Assembly (NCBI GenBank): GCA_010909165.1
Contig: MU008206.1
Span: forward strand, 310,001-374,000
Direction of reading: 5' to 3'
DNA: 64,000 bases
Source of the DNA: Anthoceros angustus
Lineage: Eukaryota > Streptophyta > Anthocerotopsida > Anthocerotales > Anthocerotaceae
Below are positions 50,869 through 62,739 of the stretch, piece by piece. How positions within the stretch are numbered: the stretch's first letter is position 1; each line of letters opens with the position of its first letter. Below the pieces are notes generated by a model, which saw only the letters and a list, made by a program, of their open reading frames with translations, was not told the DNA's origin and did no database searches. The translations under genes and the position numbers were made by a program.

Positions 50869-51294
50869 CCACCGAAAAAAGCCGCTTAGGAAAATCTCAA
50901 GAACTAAACCGCCGTTATAAGTGTGTCTGAGCGTGTAAGGCGAGTGCCTTGGTTGAATGATCGATTACGTGTTTTTAAACGCAGGTAATGGTGGATAAGG
51001 TCCGGCGCGGCATGCGGCGCCCGCTCGTGCAAACGGTACTTTAACTATGACGTGATATGGAGAACCCCAAAACAGTTTTTTTCATGTATTATGCGAGAAG
51101 GAAAGTAGGGAGGCGGCATGCGGCTACCCTCATACTATAATGTTCCAAACATGTCTATGTCATAAGAGAACCGGATTCGGAACCTAAGTACAATGGTCTT
51201 CCATGCGGTTTGAGTTTCGGAGGAAATTGTCGAACACGCTATCCATGACTACTTCAAGTCCTTTCGATGAGCGTGCTCCGTGTCCTCAAAGTTG

Positions 51295-54200
51295 TCAATT
51301 TCCTCCATGGCATTGTCTTGAGGCATGGTCATCTCCAGCCGATCTTTGGAGTCGTGCCATGCCGTCAAGGTCCGCCGCCCAACGCCTAGGAGGTCGCCGG
51401 ACTTCTCCTTCATTCTGCTGGCGGCCAAACGCACAACCTGCGACTGTGACCCATCCTTCTCAGACAAACTAACCTCTTTTGCGACCTCGACGATGTGGCT
51501 CATGATTCAACTCCTCTTCTGCGTCTGGGAGAACTTCGTATACATGGACTCTCTGGGGAATGAACCCTGCGCACCTCTTGTCCACCTCGATTGCAATGCA
51601 GTTGCGCCCGCAGAGCAAAGCTGCCAATGTTGTTGACCCGCTACCAGCACAAACATCCAAAATCCAGTCCCCCTCCTTCGAGAAACTTTTGATGAGCTTC
51701 ATCATCAAAGCCAAAGGCCTTTGGTAAGCATGCACCACCGGCTTGTCCAATGATGTACAACAACTTCTTCACCATCGTAGGGTGGCCAATGACCCCGCCC
51801 ATTATTGAAAGACCCATGGATGTTAGTAGGGATCATGCAGATTTTTGACCTTTGACTCTCGATGTTAACCCCCATCCTATAGTGATGTACTCCATAGTGT
51901 CATACCCACCCAAGTCGTTGTGCATGTTCGCTTGTCCCATACAAAGACACCAACCCTCCTCCCTGCACCACTTTCGCATGGCCTCCCTCACAACATGCCG
52001 CTCTTCAACACCATGCATCACTATCATTCTCATCTCCGGCAATGGTCATGTCATGGAGCAGGTGAAATATTTTTCCCAATTGAAAGTGGTCTAACTTCAC
52101 ATCATGTTTACCTCTGAATCCTCTGGTACGTCCATGACCATCAGGGTGTACTTGCGGCCCCTTAGAAACCCCCTCATACCTGCTGCATCTCTAGAAATGA
52201 CCTGGTACTTGACAATGTCCTCTGTTTTTGGCACTATGAACGATTGAAGCCCTTCCTCCATGTGCATATCTGCTAGCGCTCTTTGCTCATTTTCAAGTCC
52301 CTTCCATGTATGGACCTCGAGAATAAAGGCTTGAAAATCATCAGGTAATTTCTTTAGGTCCTCAACATCTTTCACTTGCTGCATGGAATGGCAAACATCA
52401 TGGGTTAGCGTGAGAGACTGGAAGGCCTTGGCAGCAGAGCCGGCGCCCTCACAATCGCCTTTCACAGAATGGAAGGAAATATGGTTACCTTGCCCTCAAA
52501 TGCGGTTTGAAATCTTGCAATAACTTCGTCTGAGGAGTGTTGAGGGTATTCTTGTCTCACCATTTCGAATGAGTCACAACCCGGATGTTTTGCCATTGCC
52601 ACACGAATGAAATTTCTTCCGAGTGTAACTTCCTTCGACATTCCGTTTAGGTCCAAGAGGCCACCAAGATTTCTCCGTGCACTTATCAACATCTGTTGTC
52701 CCGACTCTCGGAAGGATTCCTTGAAAGCTTCGCCACGGCTTCCCTGCATCTCTTTGGGCTTCACAAAACTCCATCAACTTGTTTTGTCTCGCTGCCTTGC
52801 CTTCCGCTTACCTTTGCTCTTTTGCTTGTTCTGCTGCGACATGCTCACCGCCGGTAGCTCACCCGCTTCCCACTTCGGAAAAATTTTGTCCACATTCTCC
52901 CAGACCTTACCCTCTAGTTTTGCAATGCACAGTATATGGGTTCTGTTGTCCACCTTGTTCTGCTTGTACTGCTCATCTTCACGGCCTTCATCGTCTTCAA
53001 TCAAACCAAGCACCTTGTAGAGATTGAATTTCCAGTTCATGGACATGATGACATGATCCCGCTTAGCTATCTGCAACTCATCCTGGAGATACCGAACCTG
53101 CTCAATAAAATTCATCTTCTTTCGCTTGTCCGCCATCTGGTTGTGATCGGTAGCCAGAATCCTCATCTCAGAGACAGTTAGGCCACAATACACATGGGCT
53201 TCGATCCACTGAAAACGCGCCTTCCCCGGTGAGATATCCGCAAGGTGCCTCATGGCTGCGTAGGTATGGTTTCCACCTAATACGCCCATGACATACTTCT
53301 TCGCCCTAAACCTTTTCCAATCAAGCTGTTCAATGTCCTCGCATTCTGCAGGATCAATCATACATAGAAGAGGAAGCACTCCTTCTTCAATCCTCCCCTT
53401 AGCAATGACGCGAGCAAGATAATTGGCCCATGCCTCATCAACTTTCCGGATCTGGGCATCAGGGGTCAGGAAGGAAGCTGGGCGCAAATTTTCCAGTTTT
53501 ACCAAAACAATTTCGGGAACAACCTTTTTGGAGTATGCAGACTGTCGAACATTCGTCAGATAGTCTTCCTCCATGTGCGACGCCGCCAAGCGCTCACTGT
53601 CGGTTTCCACATGAAGAGTTTGAATCTCATTGCTGTCAGATGGTCTGGTGCCGCGCTTGCCTGTCTTCCGACTTTGCCCTCGACTACTCCAGTTGTGTTA
53701 CTCCGCAATCCCTTTGCCTGCTTTTGCCTTTTGTGAAGTGGTGAGGAGTCGGAGTATGGACCCCTCCTTGGAAGGTGGGCGCGGCATCTTGCGGCTCCCT
53801 TCTTCCCATCGTCGTCGGCAGGCGGCGGCATCGGCGCCTCTTCCTCACCGGCGGCGATGGGGCGGCGGCGCCGGCGCCTCTTCCTCACCTCCGTCGGGGG
53901 CGGCGGCATCGGCGCCCCTCTTCTCCATGCTGGGCGCCGGCATGCGCAGCGGGCGGCTGGCGGGCGGCGCCTCTATCGCCAGCGGGCGCCGGCATGCCGG
54001 CGCCACCACCCACCTTCTCGATGCAGGCTTCCACACCACCCAAGTGCTAGGGTGTCTCCGACCTTGGGATACTGGCGGGCGGCATGCGGCGTCCTCCCTC
54101 TCCCACTTCCTCTCGATATATGGGATAGAATCATATCCATTGACGCCCGGGAGGTCCAACTCGACCTCCCCACCACGACCTTCTCCCCATGCCCCGAAGC

Positions 54201-55213
54201 CTCATCATCTGAATGTCCCAAAACATCCGGGAATGGCCCATCTTCTTCATCCGATGGCCCAAACTCATTCTCCTCTTCGTCATCAACAAATGCCATTTCC
54301 TTGTGCAAACACACCAAGTCCTTGGCGTTATCCGATATGAAACCTCCTTTGTGAGTTTTGATGGAGGAGGTAATGGCTTCGCATAGTTTTCAGACACTTC
54401 CTTCCAAATGAATGCACCAAACCAGATCGCAAGAGAAAGAGCGCAAGGTGAAGCGTTCCATTTGAAACAACAAGCAATGCTAAAAAAAGGTTGTGTTGGG
54501 TGGCACTCACACTCTTAGCACGCAACGCTTCTCGAAATTTCAGGGACAAGGCTCGCGGCTCACACTTGCGGGCATTGAAGTTGGCCAGACTCACTGTAAA
54601 CACACTGTAATCTTCTGTTGTTACTGGAAGAGTGTTGAATTCATATGGCCTTCTAGTGCATAGGATCTCGAACTGTGGCTCCTGTTGCTCCATATCAATT
54701 GTTGCCCACACCACCCACCCCGCCTGCGGCCCTCCGATTCGGCAAGGCTCCCGCTGTCCATACATCCACAACTTCAGCATTGGAGTCATGCTCCGCATCG
54801 CCCCTGCATTCGTTAAAACCACTCTGTCCACATTAGTTTCTTCTACTGCTTGCTGTGGCGCCGGATCATGACAGATTCCTCGTATGTGTAAGGAGAAGGG
54901 AATGGTTCTGGAGCTTTTGCCCTCGGTGGTTTGGCCAGCCGCTTTTCTCCCCTCCAATACTTGTGCTTGCCAGACCCAGCGATCCAGACTTTCCTGAGAC
55001 CTGGGCTCCTCCCGAACCATGGTCGATTGCAGTGCTGGATTTGCCTCCAACTGATCCTCCAGTTGCCGTGGACACACGCGCTCCACCTTCTCGCGGCAAA
55101 GTGTCGCTCTTCTTCTGTTTTGTCTTGCGATGCTTGCGCGGCTTTTCCACTGGGTCTGGGGCCAACAGAGGGCCATCTTGCAGGTCCTTCTTGCTGCGTC
55201 TCCCACTTGCCAT
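51295..55213 (-). CDS. ParB-like domain plus DNA amino-methyltransferase-like fusion
   Basis: Intron-containing gene with about ten exons of which I could not fix every border. Start: ATG of MASGRRSKKDLQ, a Lys/Ser/Gly-rich N-terminus. Next is an unrecognised ~120-aa part (RMTP-like region, then GGPQAGWVVWATIDMEQQEP), an acidic linker (FVDDEEENEFGPSDEEDGPF), and a ParB-like domain within 53600-52775. That domain has KLENLRPASFLTPD, a gap, and GVLGGNHTYAAMRHLADISP, followed by EMRILATDHN. Exons in 52760-51840 follow (AMAKHPGCDSFEMVRQEYP, DVCHSMQQVKDVEDLKKLPD). The methyltransferase core is at 51750-51480: DKPVVHAYQRPLALMMKLI, GDWILDVCAGSGSTTLAALL and GRNCIAIEVDKR, matching the EKP and FxGxG motifs of N4C/N6A enzymes. 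A catalytic DPPY is not evident; the best candidate is TLMVMDVPEDSE. Substrate and activity are unknown. Confidence 0.72.
53780..54110. repeat. GC-rich low-complexity block inside the ParB-methyltransferase gene
   Basis: GGCGGCGGCATCGGCGCC-type words recur, with CGCCGGCATGC palindromes. It lies between the acidic linker exon and the ParB exon, and the overlapping frames are Arg/Pro/Ala-rich. It may be an intron expansion or a disordered linker. Confidence 0.45.
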
Positions 55214-56711
55214 GGCCCTGATGATGTCTTCACAAACGAAAAGACATGGAGAAATCGGGCGCAGAATCACATACAAACCGCAATCACACAAAGAAGATGA
55301 CAACAACTTGCACACGACGCCCGCCGTCCGATGCCTCGCGTGCACACACCGTCTCCTCCAATGGTGATCCTGCGCCTGAAGGCAGCTTGCTCGAGCTCCA
55401 CAAGGTGTCGCCCAACCAATCCTTCGAAAACGGAACAGGCAAAAGGGCGCGCACAGAGAGTTATGTATTACGCTCACTCCGGCACAGAGGGGAAGGAGGA
55501 ACAGCTTGCCCTGACGCGTGGCACCCTAATTAAGTCCTGGCATCATGGCATATCTAGTGGAAATGCACCAAATCCGCGTTCTTAGTAACACTCGATATTT
55601 AAAAATAGCAATAGCGGCTCCTGCAAACCCTAGGTGTAATGAGATTATGACTGCGTTTGCGTATCACAAAGGATGGTGTATGCCAATGAATATGTAGTTA
55701 AGGCACCGCCGCCCTTCTCCGTGCATGATGTCCTATGCGCGCCAAACGAGTGGCGTGGACAAAGCTGGACATGACCTTATAGTGGTTTGCTATCTTCAGC
55801 CATTCTATAGAACTAGTTTGTGTGTGCTCTTCTTGTGCTTTTCGAAGGGACCGCTGACAAAGATGCTCACTGCGACGCACAACACCGATGAAGCGGAGGT
55901 GTTTGCACTGCTTTGTGGATGAAGGCCGGACTATCCTTACTTCCTTAAGTCTTCCTCACCAATTCCATTTGTGACGCAGGGGATCCGCGAAGATGCCGAG
56001 TACGGTGAGGTTTCGGAAGCCTCTGAATTCCTAAGGTCGATGGACATGAGAAGCAGAGAAGCCAGACATGCAAGACTGGCGCCGATGAACCCAATGAAGG
56101 CAATGTCAACATGCCCGCCTCGCCTTGCCTTTGAGTGAGTGTTATTTGACCCGACGTCTTGTAGTCTTGTGCTTGGGTCTAAATCTACGATGGTGGGATC
56201 GGGTAGGACATTACTTTCTTAATCATAAGGCTTGCGGCGATCATCCGCTTTTCCGCCTCGCAGTCCGGGGTGGAGAGCGACGCAAGACAACGGATGCCCG
56301 GTATGTGCCAAGAACTCCGAGAAACGTGAACCTCTATCGCGCATTGGAGAAAAGTCCGCGGGGTCGACGAGGCCAGAGGCGGTGGAAAGCGTAACTCGCT
56401 GCACGGGCTTGTTCACCATTCATGGTCGATGAAGGGGTGCTTCGCGAATAGTCGGCTCGCCACGCACGGGAATGCCGGAAGATGTGCGCTGAAGGTGAAG
56501 AGGGTGATGACGAGGAATTTCGGACTCTTATCTCATCACGGAAATAGCGGGTACAATGGATAACAATGAAGGAGAAGGATTTGGAACATGTACAAGACCA
56601 ACGTATCACCCAAAGCCACTGTCGGAGACAATGCAGTGTGCCCCTCTGGCTGCCAGTATGTTGCAAAAGCGGAGCGGTGGTGTTGAGGAAGAGTGAAACT
56701 GTTCCAGACTG
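55214..56711. other. Intergenic, promoter side of the ParB-methyltransferase gene
   Basis: No gene recognised. Contains only short ORFs without family signatures. Confidence 0.45.
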
Positions 56712-57335
56712 AAGATTCTGAAACCATGCTGCACGAAGCTGTGCCTCCCTATGCTGCCAAAAGAATCGTTTCAAGAAGAGCGTCTGCGATTCTTGGATCT
56801 GGGAAGAGGAGAACAGGAGAGGTTCTTGGAGGCACTTGTTCGCCCACACAAAGACGCTAGTGCAAAGGGGAAGGTGCAGACGTTTCTCATGCACCGGGCA
56901 CCACTAAGATGCTGTTTGAAAGCCTTCAGACGCATGTATTGCATTGGGTCTGCCAGGTATGAAGAATTGAAGACCAGAGTCCTGAGTAATGCTCCTTGGG
57001 ATGGGAACAAGCCAAACCCTTGTCAAAAATCCACACACTCTCTTGGTGCGATTGAGTGGATGGACGCAACTTTCTTGCATCTCGCTGAGAGGTTGCCGAA
57101 TGTTGAAGTCTATAACTTGCCTGATACTTTTACCAAGCATGAAGTTTGGTCACAATACAAGCAGGGGATGGACAAAACATGCTTGCGGTACATATCATAT
57201 GCGTACTTCCTCAGATTATGGGAACAAAATTTTCCGCGCGTGAAAATTCCCAAGTCAAATGTTCTCAAGATGCCTTGTACTGGATCAAGTATAACATTAA
57301 TCAAGGTGCATGTGCATGGTTTGAGTATTCACTAA
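56712..57335 (+). pseudogene. Transposon-type protein fragment
   Basis: Open frame (about 208 codons) beginning KILKPCCTKLCLPMLPKESF, then CCLKAFRRMYCIGSARYEEL, IEWMDATFLHLAERLPN, LPDTFTKHEVWSQYKQGM and YISYAYFLRLWEQNFPRVKI. The spacing of KPCC, the (C)LKAF..(M/L)..I block, the W...A....P block and LW...FP..KIPK resembles N-terminal halves of transposon proteins multiplied in lower plants and animals. Near 57255 the expected NVFSRC continuation is one frame away, so it carries a frameshift and stops soon after. No catalytic core is left. Confidence 0.5.
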
Positions 57336-57409
57336 CAAAGGGTAATTTACAACAAGCAAATGGTCACTTTTTGTCACCTTTAGAAGAATTTGAAATATCT
57401 CACACATGA

Positions 57410-59160
57410 CAATAGTAATAGACTCCCTATTTTTTGAGTAGTCTCAAAAGTAGTATGAAGTACATGGACCAAGTTTCATTGTCATTGGATTTTTCATGAA
57501 GGAGATATAAAATGACAAACTTCGTAAATAGTTTCAGTACAAGGATTTGAAAATGAGGACCTTCAATTCGTGTTTACACTATACAATGTGAAGCAAAGTT
57601 GTAGATAGTGTTGAGGGCTATAGAACTAGCAAAGAAAATATGGACAATGATTCCCAGTAAAAATTAAAGCTGATTTACTTCTTGAGTAAATTTTGAGCTT
57701 AGGATAAAATAATTATGGAAAAGAATATTTGATGATATTTAATAAAATATGAAATTGATGGAGTTTTAAATATATGGGAATGAATATGAAAAATGTCTAC
57801 TCAGAAAAATCCTAGTAGGAAAATTAATCGCGAGGTGAGAACTAACCTTCAGAGGTGAAAACGGGCAAGAAAGTGGTCATTGACCGGGTGAGTGGTGATA
57901 AAAGGGTTCATTTTTGGCCACGGTTTGGTGCACCCTTGATTTTGAATCTAGCTTTAGTATGGGGCCGGTTGCTAGCCTTGTGAAGTGGGATCGGGGCTCG
58001 GTTTGAAAGCGAGCCTGGAAGCTCGCAGTGCGGTTGCGGTTGCGGTGGGGTATAGTTCACGTCGCGTGTGCGAGTGCAAGTGCAAGTGCGGCGGAGTGCG
58101 GCCTGCAGGTGTGGGTGTGGGTGCGGGTGCGGTAAAGGGTGTGCTGTGGCATCTGGATCTTGCCTATACGGTGGTATTAGCAGTTGTCACACCTTGAAGT
58201 GGAGCTTTTATGTCTTATTCTTCTTGTGTAGTGTGCACAGCAGTGCGACCTTCCTTGGTCTTCAGAAGAACTAGTTATTTCAATGTAACCACTGAGCCTT
58301 AAGGAGGCAAGCAGCTGTTACCTGGTCATTTCGAGCTGTGACGATGTGATGTTTGCTTGCCTTCTGAAGGCTTGTGTTTGCCACAGTCTAGCCCTATTAG
58401 CATTCTGACCAGTACCTGGATTTGTTGGCTCCGCCACACACCCACCTTAGGTTTCTCTATGCATGCACCTGCGGCTTCTTCATCCCATGTGCACGCCCGC
58501 GGGCATGGGACTTCAACATGCAAGGTTGTACCTTCATTCTCACATCGCAGCTGCGTTGCTAGCACCAATTGCTCCCAATATTGAAAGCAACGAATCTGAG
58601 ACGGTGTGCACTTAGCTTTCCAGGAGTTGGCCTAGTTCATGAAAAGCTGAGTCCACACCCTCCTAGGTGCTTGGCTTTAGGTTCCACGGTTTTGACCATG
58701 GAAAGAAAGATGACTTCTGGACACCTATTCTGAATCTGGCCTGGATTCATTTTTTGGTTTGAAGGTTCCGAGTTTGAATGAATATCATTCAATTCCCAGG
58801 TTTGTTGATCCCCACAATTTGCGAGGTTTTTCCATGTGCAAGTGAAGGTGGAGTGGTCGACGTTGCGCGCAAAGATGTCAGTAGGAAGGGCAGATTCCAC
58901 TCGACAATGAGGCTTTTTGTTGGCTTTGACTGCATGCCATTGTCATAGATTGTAAACCGATGATGCCCTTTCACGCAAGCCATCTATTTCCAGATCAAGG
59001 AAATGACCATTATCATCGCCATTTTCGGTATTCAACACTAGGTGCATAGAACTATGTGTCCCGAAGTTTGTGGCAAGGTCTCCATGGCACTATTGGAGGA
59101 AAAAGGTGAAGCGAATATGGTGAGTCTATGTAGTTCGGTAGCTTGGTTACAATGGCTTTG
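57410..59160. other. Intergenic with simple-sequence stretches
   Basis: AT-rich to about 57950, then G/T-rich runs (GCGGTTGCGGTTGCGG near 58029; GTGTGGGTGTGGGTGCGG near 58110). Short minus-strand ORFs at 58637-58983 are not recognised. Confidence 0.4.
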
Positions 59161-59163
59161 CCT

Positions 59164-59442
59164 TTACAAATTGCAATGATTAAAATTGGTTAGAATTCTA
59201 ATGTGCTCATTCTTCCCACATGTGTTGGTTGAAGGGCTATGAGGTGCTGAAAGACATGGAAGTCCCTTTGTTTTATGGGTTTGGAGTTGACAAGTCACAT
59301 GGTTGGGGTCCGCTTGACACACAACCCGCTGATTCCATGTTCCTCCAAAGACAAAGACCAAAATTTGCACATCTTGCACAAGAGCAAGACTACTACGCTG
59401 CAGCATCAAACAAACATAGCCAAACGGCACATCGCACAACAA
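59164..59442 (-). pseudogene. Possible methyltransferase-like relic
   Basis: Minus-strand ORF starting TLLCDVPFGYVCLMLQ. The D-V-P-F-G core resembles a (D/N)PP(Y/F) catalytic motif and the TLMVMDVPED of the intact neighbour. The rest of the ORF is not recognisable and a stop codon lies just upstream. This is a weak call. Confidence 0.2.
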
Positions 59443-61370
59443 AGTCTACACCTGTTAACAACCTATGGGCACCAGACTGATAGTGGTCTTACGGATCACA
59501 AAAGTCTCTTCCCACTATTGGTAGGAGCGCCAGTCACACCACCTCTCCTCCATCTTTGCATTCGTGTCTTCAAAACTTCCGTAACATTTTCAGTTTGTAT
59601 GCAGCCTTCCTTAACCTTCCGGTGTGATCGAAGTCCCACAGTCGTTTGTTTCGCACCATGGTCTCGCCTGCCGCCAGGCCAACCGGTGGTGGCCTGGAGT
59701 CCACTGGGACTCGCGTGAAGGCCGGGCCGGATCATGAACCCTAACCCGCCTTCCTCCTTGGCTACACACCTCTACGTTGGTGGTCGGCACCTCCTTCGCC
59801 TTTTCCATTGCCAACGATGATGACCACCATGTGACTGCTTGCCTTGTGAGTGTCTTTGAAGAATGACGCAAGAGATAATTAGTGTCAAGAAGAAAGGTGG
59901 GGAGATGACTTTCAAAGTTTTTAGGGTTCATGGACCCACTGACGAATAGCTTAGTGAGTGTAGGGCATGGTTTTCCATAGTAACCCTTCGGAACTCATGA
60001 CCCCATGGCGCCTCACCACCCTCGTGCACAACGCCTGTGAGAAGGCATATGTGGGCGTTGAGGAAGACCGCGGCTAAGATTGCATCCGAGGCTAGGATAC
60101 ATGTGGCGGAGGCTAGCAAGGAGGATTGCTGTGCAAGGGCGGTGTCCGCTAGGGGTGATCCTGTCCACACACCACCTACTAGAAGAAGTGCCAGTCTGAT
60201 GCCGCACTGGGGCTTGGATGCCGGGTTCCCCTTCAAGACATGGAGGCGGAGGTTCCTCCGTGATCGAGGACCGTGGTTCGCACTGGGTACACCGTGGGGA
60301 GGTCCGCTTGGGATTCCTTTCGTGAACCCCACGTGGACATGCCTCGCCATCGCTACTCCTCCGCACGCCAAGTGGTAGTGGGCCATCTCGCACTTCATCA
60401 ATGTAACGCGCGTTGGCGAGCCCGCCGAGTGCGAGATGAAGCCCTTGCCGGCAAATCAACGTGTGGGAAAAGCCGGGCAAGTCAACTTGCTCGAGAGATT
60501 GGGCTCTCTTCTTGGAGCGGACAAAAATACACATCGCTCAGAGAGTGAGATTATGGAACGATGTTGACCTTGCCCATGTCAAGGCATGCCGCCTTCCATT
60601 CCGAGCCCAAAGAGATGAAGCGATGTTGTTGTTGTTGAAGAACATGAAGGCGCATTCTCGCTTGAAGAATGTGCAAAGACACGTACTAATTTGCGGGCAA
60701 GGAAAACGCGTTCTTCAACATAATTTTGTCGGTGCGCAGACCTCGGTTTGCAATCTCTCCTTGGTCGTGCCATTGGTGTGGATAGGCGTGTGATCCGTTC
60801 GCCTTTGATGATTCTCGAGTGCCGGATTACGTGTCGCCTATTTTTGGGGGCGGGGCCGTTGCTCGATGTGTTGTGCACAAGTGTGATGCCGTGAAGCAAT
60901 TTTGGGAGCGAGCCGGCCCTCAAACACCAAGGATGCCAAGCGCATTAGGATTGCTAAAGACGTTTGAGAAACACATTGTCCATTTCACGGACATGTCGCA
61001 GTGACACAACCAATAGTCTCGCTTGCGTCGTTGTTGGGGTCTACTGCTTTTCATGTTCGCGAGAACCCGAGCCGTGGGTTTGCAACGCAAGCAAGTTTCA
61101 TAAATTGCGTGCCACATTGTTTGTTGCACTCTGGTACTTCTGTGTTCAACACTTCCATTGTTGGACAGTTGCCGTAAAGAGTCATTTTCATAGGCTTTCC
61201 CTGCATGCAACATTGCTTCCCAGATTGAGTACTCTGGGTGGAAGGTAGCGTGCAGGCACTAGCCTAGGAAAATCTCTGTCCCGCAAGTGTGTGCCCCCGT
61301 TTTTTGTTTGGTCAATTCTTTGTGGGAAACCTGAGTATGGGTACTACTGATCCCGATTGCAAATGGTGGT
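59443..61370. other. No gene recognised
   Basis: Several overlapping ORFs of 90-170 codons occur on both strands but none has a family signature. A frame at about 60461-60793 (RTKIHIAQRVRLWNDVDLAH...) is the most protein-like. Confidence 0.4.
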
Positions 61371-61499
61371 TTGCCTAACTTACAAGTGGTGCAGCAGATT
61401 GTGGATCGACGCATCTATCTCGCTGGTACCATACTAGTGTGTTTCCGTGACAAGGATGCGGTGTGGTTATCCGTGATTGGTGGGCAGCCGAACCTGGAT

Positions 61500-62000
61500 G
61501 ATGGTGTGCCTTACATGAGGTTGGGGTTAACCTTAAGTGGATGGTGGTGCGACTCCATGTGTATGGTGGTCTCGACTCCATGTGTATGGTGGTCTCGACT
61601 CCATGTGTATGGTGGTGTGCCTCACGTGACTCCAGTGCCGGTCCGCCTTCAAGTGGTTTGTGGTGTGGGTCTTGGTGGATTGTGGTTTGCCACAGAGTGG
61701 GTGCTTGTGGCGCATAATGGAGGGAGATGTGGGTCTTAGTGCATGGTGGTTAGCCTCACGGGATGGTGGTGTACCTCATAGTGGCTCTAAGTGCATGGTG
61801 GCCTTCCTCATGAATAGAGGATTGGTCTCTAAGTGGATGGTGGCCTCCCTCATAGGATTATGGTCGCCTCTTAGTGGAAGCGGGTCTCGCCTTTACAAGT
61901 GGTGCATGGAGTGCCTCTAACTGGAAGGTGGTGCGCCTCTAAGTGGACGGTGATGTGCCTCATAGTGGAGGGGTGTGCTTTACCGGGGGGGCCTCCTAGT
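61500..62000. repeat. GT-rich minisatellite
   Basis: A 23-bp unit GACTCCATGTGTATGGTGGTCTC is repeated almost three times at 61551-61616. It is followed by degenerate units of the form CTCTAAGTGGATGGTGG(C/T)...CCTCATAG up to about 62000. Confidence 0.8.
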
Positions 62001-62112
62001 GTGTGTGATGGCCCTCATAGTGGAATTTTGAACGTGGCCATCGATTGCCTCATTAATGTGTTTTTGGGTCTACATGGGTGGATGGCATGAATTTTTCTTC
62101 GTTCGTAGAACA

Positions 62113-62737
62113 AAGATCCCGGCATCCAGTTGGACAACGGCATTCGAGAAGTTGAAGCCATATTATGTGAAAAGCTTGCAGAGGAATGTCATTCGAGGGT
62201 ATCACGTGAAATGGCTTTTCTAAAGGATGCGAATGCTTACATACCATTTCGAATACACCTCGTGAGGTTGCCCATGTGATCGCGGCATTTGCCGCCCGCA
62301 GTGCCTCAACCTCCGGGTGTTGTGCCCCATTATCGACCTATTCATCGCTGAGAGCATTAGGACGCCCTTTGTGAGAAAGAGGCGGATTTAATGGCACAAC
62401 TTGGAATGCCTTTCGTGCAAATGTGAGCCTGTGGAGTGCAAGAAGGTATTGTTTTGTCCTGGAAACCAAAGATTGACGTCCTACCAAATGTTACCATCAA
62501 TTGGAGGTGCTTCCAGACCAAGTTGTCGGGAAGACAGGAGGGTGTTGACAAGAAGCGTATTAAGTTGGTCTTCATGGAGACACACCATGGACATGGTTCT
62601 CAGTACATGAAAGACAAGCGCAGGCTTTTATTTTGCACGACTTCCGCAAAGGTGGCGGGGCCCGGAATTTCGACGCATGTGGAATTGTTTCCCAAAGATG
62701 TTGTGGTGCTCGACTTCTCAGAACTATGCCTTTGGTG
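62113..62737 (+). other. Unrecognised protein-like segments, possibly spliced
   Basis: Open pieces at 62113-62230 (NGIREVEAILCEKLAEECHS) and 62436-62737 (KPKIDVLPNVTINW, RIKLVFMETHHGHGSQYM, STHVELFPKDVVVLDFSELC) have a natural amino-acid make-up and could be exons of one degraded gene. A DFSELCLW end is followed by a possible GT donor. I know no family that matches. Confidence 0.3.
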
Positions 62738-62739
62738 TG

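Noticed and set aside
53556-54354. Arg/Pro/Ala-rich ORFs on both strands
   Set aside because: They come from a GC-rich repeat inside the ParB-methyltransferase gene, not from separate genes.
60013-60534. 173-codon minus-strand ORF
   Set aside because: No recognisable domain and overlapped by equally long plus-strand ORFs of similar make-up.
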